Shown here: piece after piece, positions 1 to 9,531 of the stretch
Position numbering within the stretch: position 1 is the stretch's first letter
Layout of the letters: each line of letters begins with the position of its first letter
Source of the DNA: an uncultured Pseudodesulfovibrio sp.
GTDB taxonomy: Bacteria; Desulfobacterota; Desulfovibrionia; Desulfovibrionales; Desulfovibrionaceae
NCBI RefSeq assembly: GCF_963675635.1
Contig: NZ_OY776488.1
Location: forward strand, 971,740 to 1,035,739
Direction: 5' to 3'
DNA: 64,000 nucleotides
The notes under the pieces: model-generated
The model's input: the letters and a program-made list of their open reading frames with translations, nothing else
Told to the model about the DNA's origin: nothing
The model's database searches: none
Translations under genes and position numbers: made by a program

Positions 1-1
1 G

Positions 2-1021
<1,020 letters not shown>

Positions 1022-1022
<1 letters not shown>

Positions 1023-1639
1023 TGAAAGGGCGTCCGGCTCTGATACTTGTTCTCATATTCGCTGTCGGTCTCGTTGTCGGGATCACAGTGAATACTGTAT
1101 TCTTTTCTGATCCGATTATTGAACCCGACTCGGCACAGACCGATGGGTCAAAATCACGCAAACGCCTACTGGAAGAAGCCGACGTCACTGCTGAGGATAT
1201 AGAACTCGTACAGGGCAGACAGGGGAGCATGAGCTGGAAATTGCTTGCTAAAACAGCAAAATATAATCAGGAACAAGGACTCATCGGCGTAGAGCGTCCT
1301 CAGTTGACGGCCTATTTCGGCGAAGATCGTAAAGAAGTCTATGTCCGGGCGGATCGTGGTGAAGTCGATCAGGGAAACGACAACCTGACTCTTTACGACG
1401 GTGTCTCCGGTCGTTTCGGAGACATGGCCCTTGATGCCCAGCAACTTGATTATGTCGGGGCTATTGATAAGGTATATCTCAAGGGCGGTGTGACTGTTCG
1501 TCGACCTGATATGACCATTGAAGCCAAAGCGATGGAAATAGATCTCGTCACTCGCCAACTTGTAGCAGCCGGGGGCGTAACAGCTTTACTGGCACCTACA
1601 GGCCTTGATAAGAATCCGTTGAATGAAGATGAGGAGTGA
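1022..1639 (+). CDS. lptC: LPS export ABC transporter periplasmic protein LptC
   Basis: LptC links the inner-membrane LptB2FG extractor to the periplasmic LptA bridge. I chose the ATG at 1022, which overlaps the kdsC stop, over an in-frame GTG 12 bases upstream; this gives 205 residues. One N-terminal transmembrane helix (about residues 6-28) is followed by a soluble domain with beta-rich repeats, such as 'VYVRADRGEVDQGNDNLTLYDGVSG', typical of the LptC/YrbK family. Identification rests on this pattern and on the position between kdsC and lptA. Confidence 0.85.
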
Positions 1640-1646
1640 GTCTTTC

Positions 1647-2513
1647 ATGAAGAATATATTTGCACTGGCGACCCTGCTTCTGTTGGTCGTGTTGACACTT
1701 CCTTCCATGGTTTTTGCTGAGGAATGGGGTGAAATTCGTGAGGCCACAGTCAATCTCAATGTCCGAGAACAGCCCGACAAGAAAAGCGGACACGTCCTTA
1801 CCTTGGCGAAAGGGCAGCGGGTCAAGGTTGATTTTATTGAAAATGGATGGGCGGCCATATTCAATCTTACTGAGGCCAAACGTGACCTGAATAAAGCCGT
1901 AGGCTATGCAAATGTAAAATACCTTGAACCTGTTACAGTTTCACCTGCACCTGCGCCAGTAGAGAGTAAAGAAACTACGGCACAGTCTGAAACGGTTGTG
2001 AAGGCTGAAAGCGGTGAAGGGGAAGTCAAGGCCTCGGTGGCAACAGCTCCCAAGGGAGATCCTGTCAAAATGGGTATTAATCCGAGCCGGATGCCAGTCA
2101 AAATTTCATCTGACCGCATGACTTATGACGAAACCGGCAAAGTCGTTTCCTTTGTCGGCAACGTTGTTGCCGAACATGGCCAACTTACCTTGTGGGCGGA
2201 CAACCTGTCAGCGTATCTCGCTTCCAAAAGTGGGAAAAAATTTACGGCTGACAGTGTTGATCGTATTATTGCCGAGGGAAATGTCAGAGCCCAAAAAGGA
2301 ACTGCTGAAGGAACCTGCGGCAAGCTGACGTATTTCGTGAATGATCAGCTCCTACAGATGGAGCAGAATCCGCTTTTGCAGGATGGCCCCAACAGTCTGA
2401 CAGGTGAAATCATCAAGTTTGACATCAAGGACAACCGTTCCGAAGTCGAGGGGGGTAAAGGGCAACGGGTCAAAGCCATTTTCATGACTCCCGGCAACAT
2501 GAAGGTACAATAA
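1647..2513 (+). CDS. lptA: LptA-type LPS transport protein with an N-terminal SH3-like domain
   Basis: LptA forms the periplasmic bridge that carries LPS to the outer membrane. The start at 1647 has a GAGGAG Shine-Dalgarno; a second in-frame ATG 24 bases upstream lies inside lptC. The 288-residue protein has a signal peptide ending near 'SMVFA', a bacterial SH3-like domain (about 30-95, with 'TVNLNVREQPDKKSGHVL'), a Pro/Ala/Glu-rich linker, and an OstA/LptA domain from about residue 150 ('KISSDRMTYDETGKVVSFVG'). Classical LptA has no SH3 part, so this copy is longer than the approximately 180-residue enterobacterial form. The stop is directly followed by the lptB ATG. Confidence 0.85.
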   Translation: MKNIFALATLLLLVVLTLPSMVFAEEWGEIREATVNLNVREQPDKKSGHVLTLAKGQRVKVDFIENGWAAIFNLTEAKRDLNKAVGYANVKYLEPVTVSPAPAPVESKETTAQSETVVKAESGEGEVKASVATAPKGDPVKMGINPSRMPVKISSDRMTYDETGKVVSFVGNVVAEHGQLTLWADNLSAYLASKSGKKFTADSVDRIIAEGNVRAQKGTAEGTCGKLTYFVNDQLLQMEQNPLLQDGPNSLTGEIIKFDIKDNRSEVEGGKGQRVKAIFMTPGNMKVQ

Positions 2514-3239
2514 ATGTCAACTGGACTGCGAGCTGCGAATCTTTCGAAGCGTTACGGGCAGAAAGAAGTCGTTCACGGCATCAATCTGGAACTGAATCCC
2601 AAGGAAGTCGTCGGCCTGCTCGGCCCGAATGGCGCAGGTAAGACAACAACATTTTATATGCTCGTCGGCATTGTTGAACCCAACACAGGCAACGTGTCTT
2701 TAGGGGGGGTGGACCTGACCGAAAAGCCGCTTCATGAACGCGCTCGCATGGGAGTCAGCTATCTGCCTCAGGAAAGTTCCATTTTCAGAAAGCTGACTGT
2801 ACGCCAGAACCTTGAAATAATACTTGAACAGACGTCCATGTCCTCAAATCAGCAAAAAGCTCGAGCTGATGAGTTGATGGAAATGTTTACCATCACAAAA
2901 CTTGCTGATCAGGCTGCCATGTTTTTGTCTGGCGGAGAACGCCGGCGTCTTGAAATAGCCCGCGCACTTATTCTTGATCCTCAATTTATCCTTTTGGATG
3001 AACCTTTTGCAGGCATTGATCCCATTGCTGTTATCGACATCCAGGAAATTATCTCCGTACTGAAAAGTATGGAGATCGGTATCTTGATTTCAGACCATAA
3101 CGTTCGCGAAACACTCAATATTTGCGATAGAGCCTACCTTGTATACGAAGGGAACGTCATTCTTGAAGGATCACCGGAAGAGATCGTTCAAAATAGTCGT
3201 GCCCGTCAAATCTATCTGGGTGAAGACTTCCGTCTTTAA
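2514..3239 (+). CDS. lptB: LPS export ABC transporter ATP-binding protein
   Basis: LptB is the cytoplasmic ATPase that powers LPS extraction with LptF/G, which are not in this window. The 241 residues carry Walker A GPNGAGKTT (37-45), the ABC signature LSGGERRRLEIARAL, Walker B 'FILLDEPFAGIDP' and the switch His in 'ISDHNVRE', all in the form typical of LptB. It starts at the base after the lptA stop. An intrinsic terminator follows at 3277-3305. Confidence 0.95.
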   Translation: MSTGLRAANLSKRYGQKEVVHGINLELNPKEVVGLLGPNGAGKTTTFYMLVGIVEPNTGNVSLGGVDLTEKPLHERARMGVSYLPQESSIFRKLTVRQNLEIILEQTSMSSNQQKARADELMEMFTITKLADQAAMFLSGGERRRLEIARALILDPQFILLDEPFAGIDPIAVIDIQEIISVLKSMEIGILISDHNVRETLNICDRAYLVYEGNVILEGSPEEIVQNSRARQIYLGEDFRL

Positions 3240-3276
3240 TCACCAATCACTCGACTTTCACGCATTCGCGATTTAC

Positions 3277-3305
3277 AGTGTAACCAAAGGTTGGTACACT
3301 TTTTT
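3277..3305 (+). terminator. Intrinsic terminator after lptB
   Basis: AGTGTA-(A)-CCAA / TTGG-TACACT forms a 10-bp stem with a single bulged A and a three-base loop, followed by six T. It separates the LPS operon from rpoN. The rest of the 238-base gap to rpoN holds only weak promoter-like hexamers (TTGCTT, 17 bases, CATACT near 3363-3391), so the rpoN promoter is not firmly placed. Confidence 0.65.
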
Positions 3306-3477
3306 CATGTCATGCATGCTGCACTTTATCGTTAATGGTAACGGCATGTTATAACAATGTCCTTGCTTCGATGTTGTAGGTGTGACATACTCAAATCAGA
3401 ATAATAAAGGTATGGCCGGAAAAGAATTCAAACCGGTAGTGCGATCAAGACTATATTAGCCTTTCGAGATATACATT

Positions 3478-4887
3478 ATGGGATTGGAACTCAGACAACA
3501 ACTCAAGCTTTCTCAACAACTGGTCATGACACCGCAATTGCAGCAGGCCATCAAACTGCTGCAACTCTCGCGTCTTGAGTTGCTTGAAACTGTTCAGCAA
3601 GAGCTTATGGAAAACCCGTTTCTCGATGAAATAGAAACGGAGACCGAAGTTCCTGACTCTTCAGAGGTTCTCACGGAGTCCCAGGCTGAGGAAGAATTAG
3701 TTCGCAACGCCGATTGGGAAAACTATCTCGGCGAATTTTCGAGTACATCAAAGCAGGCAACCGGACGGGATTCAGAAATCCCTGAAGAGGGCATGTCGTT
3801 TGAAGCTCGTCTTGCATCCAAGCCTTCTCTTGAGGGGCATCTCAATTGGCAGATGCGTCTTTCAAATTTCACAGAACAGGAACTCGCTATTGGCGAAATA
3901 ATACTGGGTAACGTCGATTCCAACGGATATCTACAGGCCTCCATCGAAGAACTGCAATCCATGGTCCAGGCAACGGATGAAGAGGTTGAATCCACTATTA
4001 AACGTATCCAACGACTTGACCCCGTTGGTGTCGCGGCGCGGACTCCGCAAGAGTGTCTGCTCGTTCAAATGGATGTTCTCGGATATGATGATCCCATTCT
4101 TGTGTCGCTCGTCACCGATCACCTGGAAGACCTCGAAAAGAATCGCTACAAGCCCCTGACACGCAAGTTCAAGATATCCATGGATGAGCTCAAGGAATAT
4201 CTGGACATGCTTCAGACGCTTGATCCCATGCCCGGTAGCAATTTTTCAAGCACAGAACCTCATTATGTCAGCCCGGACGTCTTTGTTTATAAATACGGAG
4301 ATGATTTTGTAATCATTCTCAACGAGGACGGGTTGCCGCGTTTACAGATGAACGCCTTTTACATGGATTCCATGAAAGGTGCTGCAAACAAGGAAAAAGA
4401 GTATTTTCAGGAGAAGATGCGATCTGCCGCGTGGCTTATGAAAAGCCTGTACCAGCGTCAGAGAACATTGTATAAAGTAGTTGAGAGTATTGTCCGTTTT
4501 CAACGAGAGTTCTTCGAAGAAGGCGTGACAAAACTCAAACCCCTGATTCTCAAGGAGGTAGCCGAGAATATCGAGATGCATGAATCCACGGTGAGTCGTA
4601 TTACAACAAGCAAATACGTCTCAACTCCACACGGTATCTTCGAGTTGAAATTCTTCTTTAACTCGGCCTTGGATTTGAACGATGGTTCTCAAGTGGGTTC
4701 GGAGAGCGTTAAGGCGCTCATCAAGAAAATGATTGCAGGTGAAGACACGAAAAAACCACTCAGCGATGAACGGATAGGTGAAATACTTCAAGAGAAACTT
4801 GAAGTAAATATTGCCCGGCGAACTGTGGCCAAATACCGTTCAGCAATGGGTATTCCGTCTTCATCAAAACGCAAGCAGTATTTCTAA
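3478..4887 (+). CDS. rpoN: RNA polymerase sigma-54 factor
   Basis: RpoN directs transcription from -24/-12 promoters with enhancer-binding activators. The 469 residues show the Gln/Leu-rich region I (about 1-50, 'QLKLSQQLVMTPQLQQAIKL'), an acidic region II, the core-binding region, and the C-terminal DNA-binding part with the RpoN box 'ARRTVAKYR' close to the end. The gene sits upstream of hpf, a PtsN-like gene and rapZ, the same neighbourhood as in many proteobacteria. Confidence 0.97.
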   Translation: MGLELRQQLKLSQQLVMTPQLQQAIKLLQLSRLELLETVQQELMENPFLDEIETETEVPDSSEVLTESQAEEELVRNADWENYLGEFSSTSKQATGRDSEIPEEGMSFEARLASKPSLEGHLNWQMRLSNFTEQELAIGEIILGNVDSNGYLQASIEELQSMVQATDEEVESTIKRIQRLDPVGVAARTPQECLLVQMDVLGYDDPILVSLVTDHLEDLEKNRYKPLTRKFKISMDELKEYLDMLQTLDPMPGSNFSSTEPHYVSPDVFVYKYGDDFVIILNEDGLPRLQMNAFYMDSMKGAANKEKEYFQEKMRSAAWLMKSLYQRQRTLYKVVESIVRFQREFFEEGVTKLKPLILKEVAENIEMHESTVSRITTSKYVSTPHGIFELKFFFNSALDLNDGSQVGSESVKALIKKMIAGEDTKKPLSDERIGEILQEKLEVNIARRTVAKYRSAMGIPSSSKRKQYF

Positions 4888-4922
4888 TCCTGCTTGCCGC
4901 ACTCAAAACCAGGAGGCAGCGT

Positions 4923-5465
4923 ATGAACATCAGCTTCACTTTCAAAAACTTTGAGCCGTCCGATCATCTCAAAGAATACGCTAGTAAGCGGTTTGAAAAA
5001 GTAGCAAGATACGTTTCCGATTCCGAATCCGATCTTCAGGTAAATCTGCAGGTTGACAAATTTCGTCACAAAGCGGACGTTATTCTGAATTCGGAAGGCA
5101 TTCACATATCGGCTTATGAGGCTTCAGAAGACATGTACTCTACCATTGATATGGTTTTGGACAAACTTGAAGCCCAATTGCGCAAGATGCGTGAGAAGAT
5201 GAAAAGTCGTTCCAAGCAGGGGCGCGGCAACAAAATGGTACAGCTGAATGTGCTGTCCTATCAAGAGTTGCCCAGCGAAGCTGCACCTACCATTGTTGGC
5301 ACGGACGAGTATGTTCCGAAACCGATGTCTGTTGACGAAGCCGCCATGCAGCTTGATGCTCTTGATAATGAATTCCTGGTGTTCCGCAACGCCGAAACCG
5401 AAGACGTTAATGTCATCTACAAAAGAAAGAATGGCGATTACGGCCTCATTGACCCTGGATACTAA
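4923..5465 (+). CDS. hpf: Ribosome hibernation promoting factor, long form
   Basis: Long HPF binds the 30S decoding region and dimerises ribosomes into inactive 100S particles in slow growth. It has 180 residues: an S30AE domain at 1 to about 100 ('MNISFTFKNFEPSDHLKEYA') and, after a linker, the C-terminal dimerisation domain (about 125-178, 'KPMSVDEAAMQLDALDNEFL', 'RKNGDYGLIDPGY'). A strong AGGAGG lies 6 bases before the ATG. The next gene begins 2 bases after its stop. Confidence 0.95.
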   Translation: MNISFTFKNFEPSDHLKEYASKRFEKVARYVSDSESDLQVNLQVDKFRHKADVILNSEGIHISAYEASEDMYSTIDMVLDKLEAQLRKMREKMKSRSKQGRGNKMVQLNVLSYQELPSEAAPTIVGTDEYVPKPMSVDEAAMQLDALDNEFLVFRNAETEDVNVIYKRKNGDYGLIDPGY

Positions 5466-5467
5466 AG

Positions 5468-5917
5468 ATGAAACTTGGTGATTACCTGGCGAAGGAACTT
5501 GTCCTTCCCGAAATGCTGTCCGAAACCAAATCGGACATTCTGAAAGAACTCATTACCCCGCTAGGGGATAAATATCCTGAGATGGACACGGACCTCGCGG
5601 TCCGTGTCCTTCTCGATCGTGAAAAGCTGGGAACAACAGGTATTGGCGACGGAATAGCCATCCCGCACGGCAAACTGGAAAATCTTGATAAAATCGTTGT
5701 CATTGTAGGCCGGAGTCTGCAAGGGGTCGAATTCGATGCCCTTGATCATCAGCCGTGTTCAATTTTCTTTCTTGTTCTTGCGCCAGAACAGGCGGCTGGA
5801 ATGCATTTGCGCATACTGGCTCAGATTTCCAGGCTTTTAAAGGATGAAACATTTCGTCAATCTTTTCTTGAGGCTGACAGCATCGATGAATTGTGGGGGC
5901 TTCTCAAGGGTGTTTAA
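5468..5917 (+). CDS. ptsN: PTS EIIA of the nitrogen/fructose type (PtsN-like)
   Basis: This is a phosphoryl-accepting EIIA domain protein, probably regulatory. It has 149 residues, the length of stand-alone EIIA-Ntr. The phosphorylation site is His67 in 'GIGDGIAIPHGKL'. It lies 2 bases after hpf and 18 bases before rapZ, matching the rpoN-hpf-ptsN-rapZ order known in gammaproteobacteria. No transport domain is attached. Assignment to EIIA-Ntr rather than a sugar EIIA rests on context. Confidence 0.88.
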   Translation: MKLGDYLAKELVLPEMLSETKSDILKELITPLGDKYPEMDTDLAVRVLLDREKLGTTGIGDGIAIPHGKLENLDKIVVIVGRSLQGVEFDALDHQPCSIFFLVLAPEQAAGMHLRILAQISRLLKDETFRQSFLEADSIDELWGLLKGV

Positions 5918-5935
5918 GCTTCAAAGGACACTTCT

Positions 5936-6817
5936 GTGACACCTGCCAATTCTTTTCCCGTTGTCATTGTGACCGGGCTTTCAGGCTCGGGGAAAAGCAC
6001 AGCCCTTAAGGTCTTTGAGGATCTGGGGTTTTTCTGCATTGACGGGCTGCCTTCGGAGATGTCGCCAAAGATCACGGATCTCATTTTAAAGTTCGATTCC
6101 AAATACAGGGGCCTTGCCCTTGGTATGGATTTACGACAACTCGAATTCGTTGACGGGTGGGACCAGGCGCTGCGTGACTTCAATACACTCGGTATCACTC
6201 CTCAAGTTTTATTCATTGAAGCTCGCATGAATGAGCTTGTCCGTCGATATGCGACAACTCGTCGACCGCATCCATTGGAGAGCAGGAATCTTGGTCTTGA
6301 ACAAGCTCTCGATCAAGAAAAAAGTCTCCTTGAGCCCGTTCGATCCGGTGCTGCATTAGTTCTGGATACAACGAATTACTCCATCCACGATCTTCGGCGC
6401 GTTATCCAGACAAAATGGTCCGCCATAGAGGAAGTGGGGCGCGGCATGCGTGTGCATCTCATTTCTTTCGGTTTCAAATACGGTGTGCCGTCTGAAGCTG
6501 ACTTGGTCTTTGATTTACGGTTCTTACCAAATCCTTACTTTGACGAAAAACTCAGGTCACTGTCTGGTATGGACAAATCAATTGCTCAATTTGTGGTCGG
6601 TAGTGACGTCGGCAGTGAGTTTAACACGCGTTTTCTTGATTTTTTAAGCTACATGCTTCCCCTGTACGCTGATGAAGGGCGCTACAGGATCACACTGGCC
6701 CTTGGTTGCACGGGTGGTCGACATCGGTCGGTAGCTGTGGGAGAGTCCGTACTGGCGACCCTGAAGAAAAAAGGGTATACTGTTTCGATTGAACACCGAC
6801 ATATGGAACTTGGATAA
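5936..6817 (+). CDS. rapZ: RNase adapter protein / P-loop nucleotide-binding protein RapZ
   Basis: In enterobacteria RapZ delivers the GlmZ sRNA to RNase E and senses glucosamine 6-phosphate; its target here is unknown. The 293-residue protein has Walker [10 protein letters not shown] at residues 14-22, the conserved '[12 protein letters not shown]' segment, and the family's C-terminal '[16 protein letters not shown]' motif. The start is GTG at 5936, preceded by AAGGAC. The gene is followed 3 bases later by a mannose-family EIIA. Confidence 0.95.
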   Translation: MTPANSFPVVIVTGLSGSGKSTALKVFEDLGFFCIDGLPSEMSPKITDLILKFDSKYRGLALGMDLRQLEFVDGWDQALRDFNTLGITPQVLFIEARMNELVRRYATTRRPHPLESRNLGLEQALDQEKSLLEPVRSGAALVLDTTNYSIHDLRRVIQTKWSAIEEVGRGMRVHLISFGFKYGVPSEADLVFDLRFLPNPYFDEKLRSLSGMDKSIAQFVVGSDVGSEFNTRFLDFLSYMLPLYADEGRYRITLALGCTGGRHRSVAVGESVLATLKKKGYTVSIEHRHMELG

Positions 6818-6820
6818 ACA

Positions 6821-7258
6821 ATGGCTTCAAAGTCTGAAAAAAAGAATGCGATGGTCGGCATCGTTCTGGTTACCCACGGCACCTTTGGGGAAGCCTTGCT
6901 TGATGCTGCTAAAATGGTCATGGGCCAACAGGAAAACTGTTTGGCTGTGGGTATTGATGTCGAAAAAAGTGTGGACGAGACTATGGAGGCCGTTAGAAAG
7001 GCCATACATACCGTGGAAAACGGTAAAGGTGTTGTCGCACTGACAGACCTGTTTGGCGGTTCGCCGACCACCATGAGCCTCTCTCTTATGAAATCAGAAA
7101 ATCTTGAAGTCATCACCGGCGTCAATCTGCCAATGCTGGTGGCAACGTTGCAATCGCGTAAAATGGACCTGAACGCTCTGGCCGAAACGGTCAAAACTGC
7201 TGGAAGACAGGGCATCAAGGTCGCGGGCGCGATGCTTCGAAAAAAAACGAAGAAATAG
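6821..7258 (+). CDS. PTS EIIA, mannose/sorbose family
   Basis: This 145-residue protein accepts phosphate from HPr at His19 in 'IVLVTHGTFGEALLDAA' and passes it to EIIB. The fold marker 'ALTDLFGGSPTTMSLSL' fits the EIIA-Man family. Unlike E. coli ManX it is not fused to EIIB. It forms a tight run with rapZ upstream and with EIIB and EIIC downstream (3-, 9- and -3-base junctions). Confidence 0.92.
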   Translation: MASKSEKKNAMVGIVLVTHGTFGEALLDAAKMVMGQQENCLAVGIDVEKSVDETMEAVRKAIHTVENGKGVVALTDLFGGSPTTMSLSLMKSENLEVITGVNLPMLVATLQSRKMDLNALAETVKTAGRQGIKVAGAMLRKKTKK

Positions 7259-7267
7259 GATGTTGCC

Positions 7268-7732
7268 GTGATTCTTGTCCGTATAGACAACCGCCTGATT
7301 CACGGCCAGATTATTGAAACATGGCTTCCTTACACAGGCGCGAAACAGGTCGTAGTCGCCAACGATGAACTTGCACACGATATTTTGCAACAGGAAATCA
7401 TGTCGCTGGCCATTCCCCAAACCGTGGATAGTTCATTTGTCGGCGTTGATGCGCTTAATGATCTGCTGGAGCAAATGAACTTTGATAGCGGTCAGACTAT
7501 CGTGCTTTTTTCTAGCTGCGCAGATGCAAAACGCGCCTATGAAGCCGGTTTCGATTTTGACATCCTTAATATTGGCAATGTCCATTACAGCCCAGGAAAG
7601 AAACAGATCTCTCCAAGTGTTGCATTGTCTGATGAGGACGAAAACTGTCTCAAAATTCTCAACCGAAAAGGGGTAAAACTCGATTTCAGGTGTGTCCCCA
7701 ATGACCCGGTTCAGGTAAGGTTCGAATCATGA
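7268..7732 (+). CDS. PTS EIIB, mannose/sorbose family
   Basis: The 154 residues carry the phosphorylation site His12 in 'RIDNRLIHGQIIETW', the hallmark of mannose-type EIIB, and 'INIGNVHYSPGKKQISPSVALS'-like segments. The start is GTG at 7268. The stop TGA overlaps the ATG of the IIC gene (ATGA), which implies coupled translation. Confidence 0.92.
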   Translation: MILVRIDNRLIHGQIIETWLPYTGAKQVVVANDELAHDILQQEIMSLAIPQTVDSSFVGVDALNDLLEQMNFDSGQTIVLFSSCADAKRAYEAGFDFDILNIGNVHYSPGKKQISPSVALSDEDENCLKILNRKGVKLDFRCVPNDPVQVRFES

Positions 7733-8426
7733 TCGTTTACAATTCATTCGCCTGGTTTGGCATGGTCGCTTTTTTTTTGCCCTCTTTTCTCTATTCAGAA
7801 ATTCAATAAGCATAGGACTGCTCGAGCGACCACTTGTTATCGGACTTTTTTGGGGTGCGTTTAGCGGCGACTACACAACAAGTCTTTATATTGCTATTTT
7901 CTTTGAGCTTTTATGGCTCGATCTCATACCAGTAGGAACATTTATTCCACCGCATTTAACCGCTGCAACATTTTCAGCGCTTTCTTTGACAACATACTTT
8001 GGCCTGGAGCATCCGGCAAAAATCATGGGGGTTCTCTTTGCCAGCATGCCTCTCGCCTGGCTCGGTACCCAAATTGAAATGATGATACGAGAACAGGAGC
8101 AGGGGAGTTACAACAGATTACTCAATTGGGCTCGGAATCCAGACGCTGTGAATCTTCCTGGTACATTAATCATGAAATCCATGGCGCGCACTTTTATCTT
8201 GCTAGGCCTTTCATTTTTCATCGCCATTCTCATAATTAAACAATGTCTTCAGCTCTTCTTTTCACTGTATCCTGGCTTTCTCGTATCCATTGACATCACA
8301 TGGGCACACCTATGGGTAGCTGCTACCCTTGGTGGATTAATGGCACTTCGAGTGAAACGTGCGTATGCCGTCTTAACGACGGGTATAAGTCTTTTCGTTA
8401 TTTTCTTAGTTTGGAGCCGTTTTTAG
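7729..8426 (+). CDS. PTS EIIC, mannose/sorbose family, with a -1 frame change at a T9 run
   Basis: The natural start is ATG at 7729, overlapping the EIIB stop. That frame encodes 26 residues and stops at TAA 7807-7809. From the run of nine T at 7770-7778 the -1 frame is open to 8426 and encodes an EIIC-like membrane protein ('LLERPLVIGLFWGAFSGD', 'IAIFFELLWLDLIPVGTFIP'). Joined at the T run the product is about 232 residues with several membrane helices and a normal EIIC N-terminus. The T run forms a T-TTT-TTT slippery heptamer in the correct phase for -1 slippage. A missing T (sequence error or mutation) or transcriptional slippage would explain it equally well. No EIID gene follows. Confidence 0.7.
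7770..7778 (+). other. Slippery T9 run, candidate -1 recoding or slippage site
   Basis: Nine T in a row read GCT TTT TTT TTG in the frame of the ATG at 7729. Slipping back one base on T-TTT-TTT yields the frame of the rest of the EIIC protein. Ten T would give an uninterrupted gene. The sequence alone cannot separate programmed frameshifting, RNA polymerase slippage, a mutation or an assembly error. Confidence 0.55.
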
Positions 8427-8445
8427 CTTGGCAGTCCTATTTGAT

Positions 8446-8461
8446 TGTGATATCCGTCACA
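8446..8461. promoter_or_regulatory. CRP/FNR-family operator candidate upstream of ppaC
   Basis: TGTGA-TATCCG-TCACA is a perfect match to the TGTGA-N6-TCACA half-site pattern of CRP/FNR-family regulators. In sulfate reducers the family member HcpR binds a closely similar TTGTGA-N6-TCACAA motif. The site lies 57 bases before the ppaC start, in the short gap after the EIIC gene. The regulator is inferred, not shown. Confidence 0.5.
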
Positions 8462-8518
8462 TTCTATTTTCAAGGCAAATTTCCTTATCTAAGGACAATT
8501 CAATTAGGAGGACTTGAT

Positions 8519-9439
8519 ATGGCTATTTTGGTTGTTGGACACAAAAACCCTGATACTGACACCGTCGCTTCCGCGATTGCTGCCGCTGATCTGTACACAA
8601 AGCGTGGTATGGAAGCCAAGGCTGTTACCCAGGGCGAAATCGCTCCTGAGACTGCTTTCGTTCTCGAAAAGTTCGGCTTTGCCGCTCCCGAGATCGTTGC
8701 CGATGCAACTGACCAGCAGATCATTCTGGTCGACCACACCGACATCTCCCAGACCATCGACAATCTGGACAAGGGCGAACTCGTTGCCGTTGTTGATCAC
8801 CACAAACTTGGTGATGTCACCACTTCCGGCCCTCTGGAAATGTGGGTCTGGCCTGTAGGCTGTACCGGCACTGTTCTGAAAAACATGTACGATTTTTACA
8901 ATGTGGAAGTACCTGCCAATGTTGCCGGTATATTGCTGTGCGCTATCCTGAGCGACACCGTCATGTTCAAGTCCGTCACCTGCACCGATGCTGACAAGGA
9001 AGCTGTAGAAGCTCTTGCCAAGATCGCTGGTGTTGACGATGTCATGGCTCTGGGCATGGAAATGTTCAAAGTCAAGTCCGCTGTCGATGGCGCAAGCCCG
9101 AGCGAACTGGTCTTCCGTGACTACAAGGACTTCGACATGTCCGGTAACAAGGTTGGCATTGGCCAGTTGGAAGTCGTGGACCTGTCCATGCTGGACGCCC
9201 ACAAAGAAGCCCTTCAGGCTGAGATCGAAAAGGTCAAAGCTGATGGTCGCCACTCCGTCTTCCTGCTCCTGACCGACATCATGAAAGAAGGTTCCGAGAT
9301 GCTTATCGCTTCTGACGACGCTTCCGTTGTTGAGAAAGCTTTTGGTATCGCTCCTGAAGGTACCTCCGTATACCTTGACGGCGTAATGAGCCGTAAAAAA
9401 CAGGTTGCTCCCAACTTCATCAAGGCCTTTGAAGGCTAG
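8519..9439 (+). CDS. ppaC: Manganese-dependent inorganic pyrophosphatase, family II (DHH)
   Basis: The enzyme hydrolyses pyrophosphate; in sulfate reducers this pulls sulfate activation by ATP sulfurylase forward. The start at 8519 follows AGGAGG, giving 306 residues; the frame is open further upstream but overlaps the EIIC gene. Metal-binding motifs are 'VVGHKNPDTDTVASA' at the N-terminus and 'VVDHHKLGD' (DHH), and the C-terminal DHHA2 part ends in 'SRKKQVAPNF'. No CBS or DRTGG regulatory insert is present. A perfect 12-bp terminator follows. Confidence 0.96.
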   Translation: MAILVVGHKNPDTDTVASAIAAADLYTKRGMEAKAVTQGEIAPETAFVLEKFGFAAPEIVADATDQQIILVDHTDISQTIDNLDKGELVAVVDHHKLGDVTTSGPLEMWVWPVGCTGTVLKNMYDFYNVEVPANVAGILLCAILSDTVMFKSVTCTDADKEAVEALAKIAGVDDVMALGMEMFKVKSAVDGASPSELVFRDYKDFDMSGNKVGIGQLEVVDLSMLDAHKEALQAEIEKVKADGRHSVFLLLTDIMKEGSEMLIASDDASVVEKAFGIAPEGTSVYLDGVMSRKKQVAPNFIKAFEG

Positions 9440-9470
9440 TTGAAGCGATCTGATTGAAGCGCAAAGTATG

Positions 9471-9505
9471 GGCCCGTCAGCATTGTGCTGACGGGCCTTT
9501 TTTTT
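9471..9505 (+). terminator. Intrinsic terminator after ppaC
   Basis: GGCCCGTCAGCA and TGCTGACGGGCC form a perfect 12-bp stem with a TTG loop, followed by eight T. Confidence 0.93.
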
Positions 9506-9531
9506 GTTACAGGCTTCTTTTGATATTTTTT

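Noticed and set aside
7986-8426. A separate 146-residue membrane protein starting at 7986
   Set aside because: The same frame is open upstream to the T9 run and encodes the missing EIIC segments, so the internal ATG is not the natural start.
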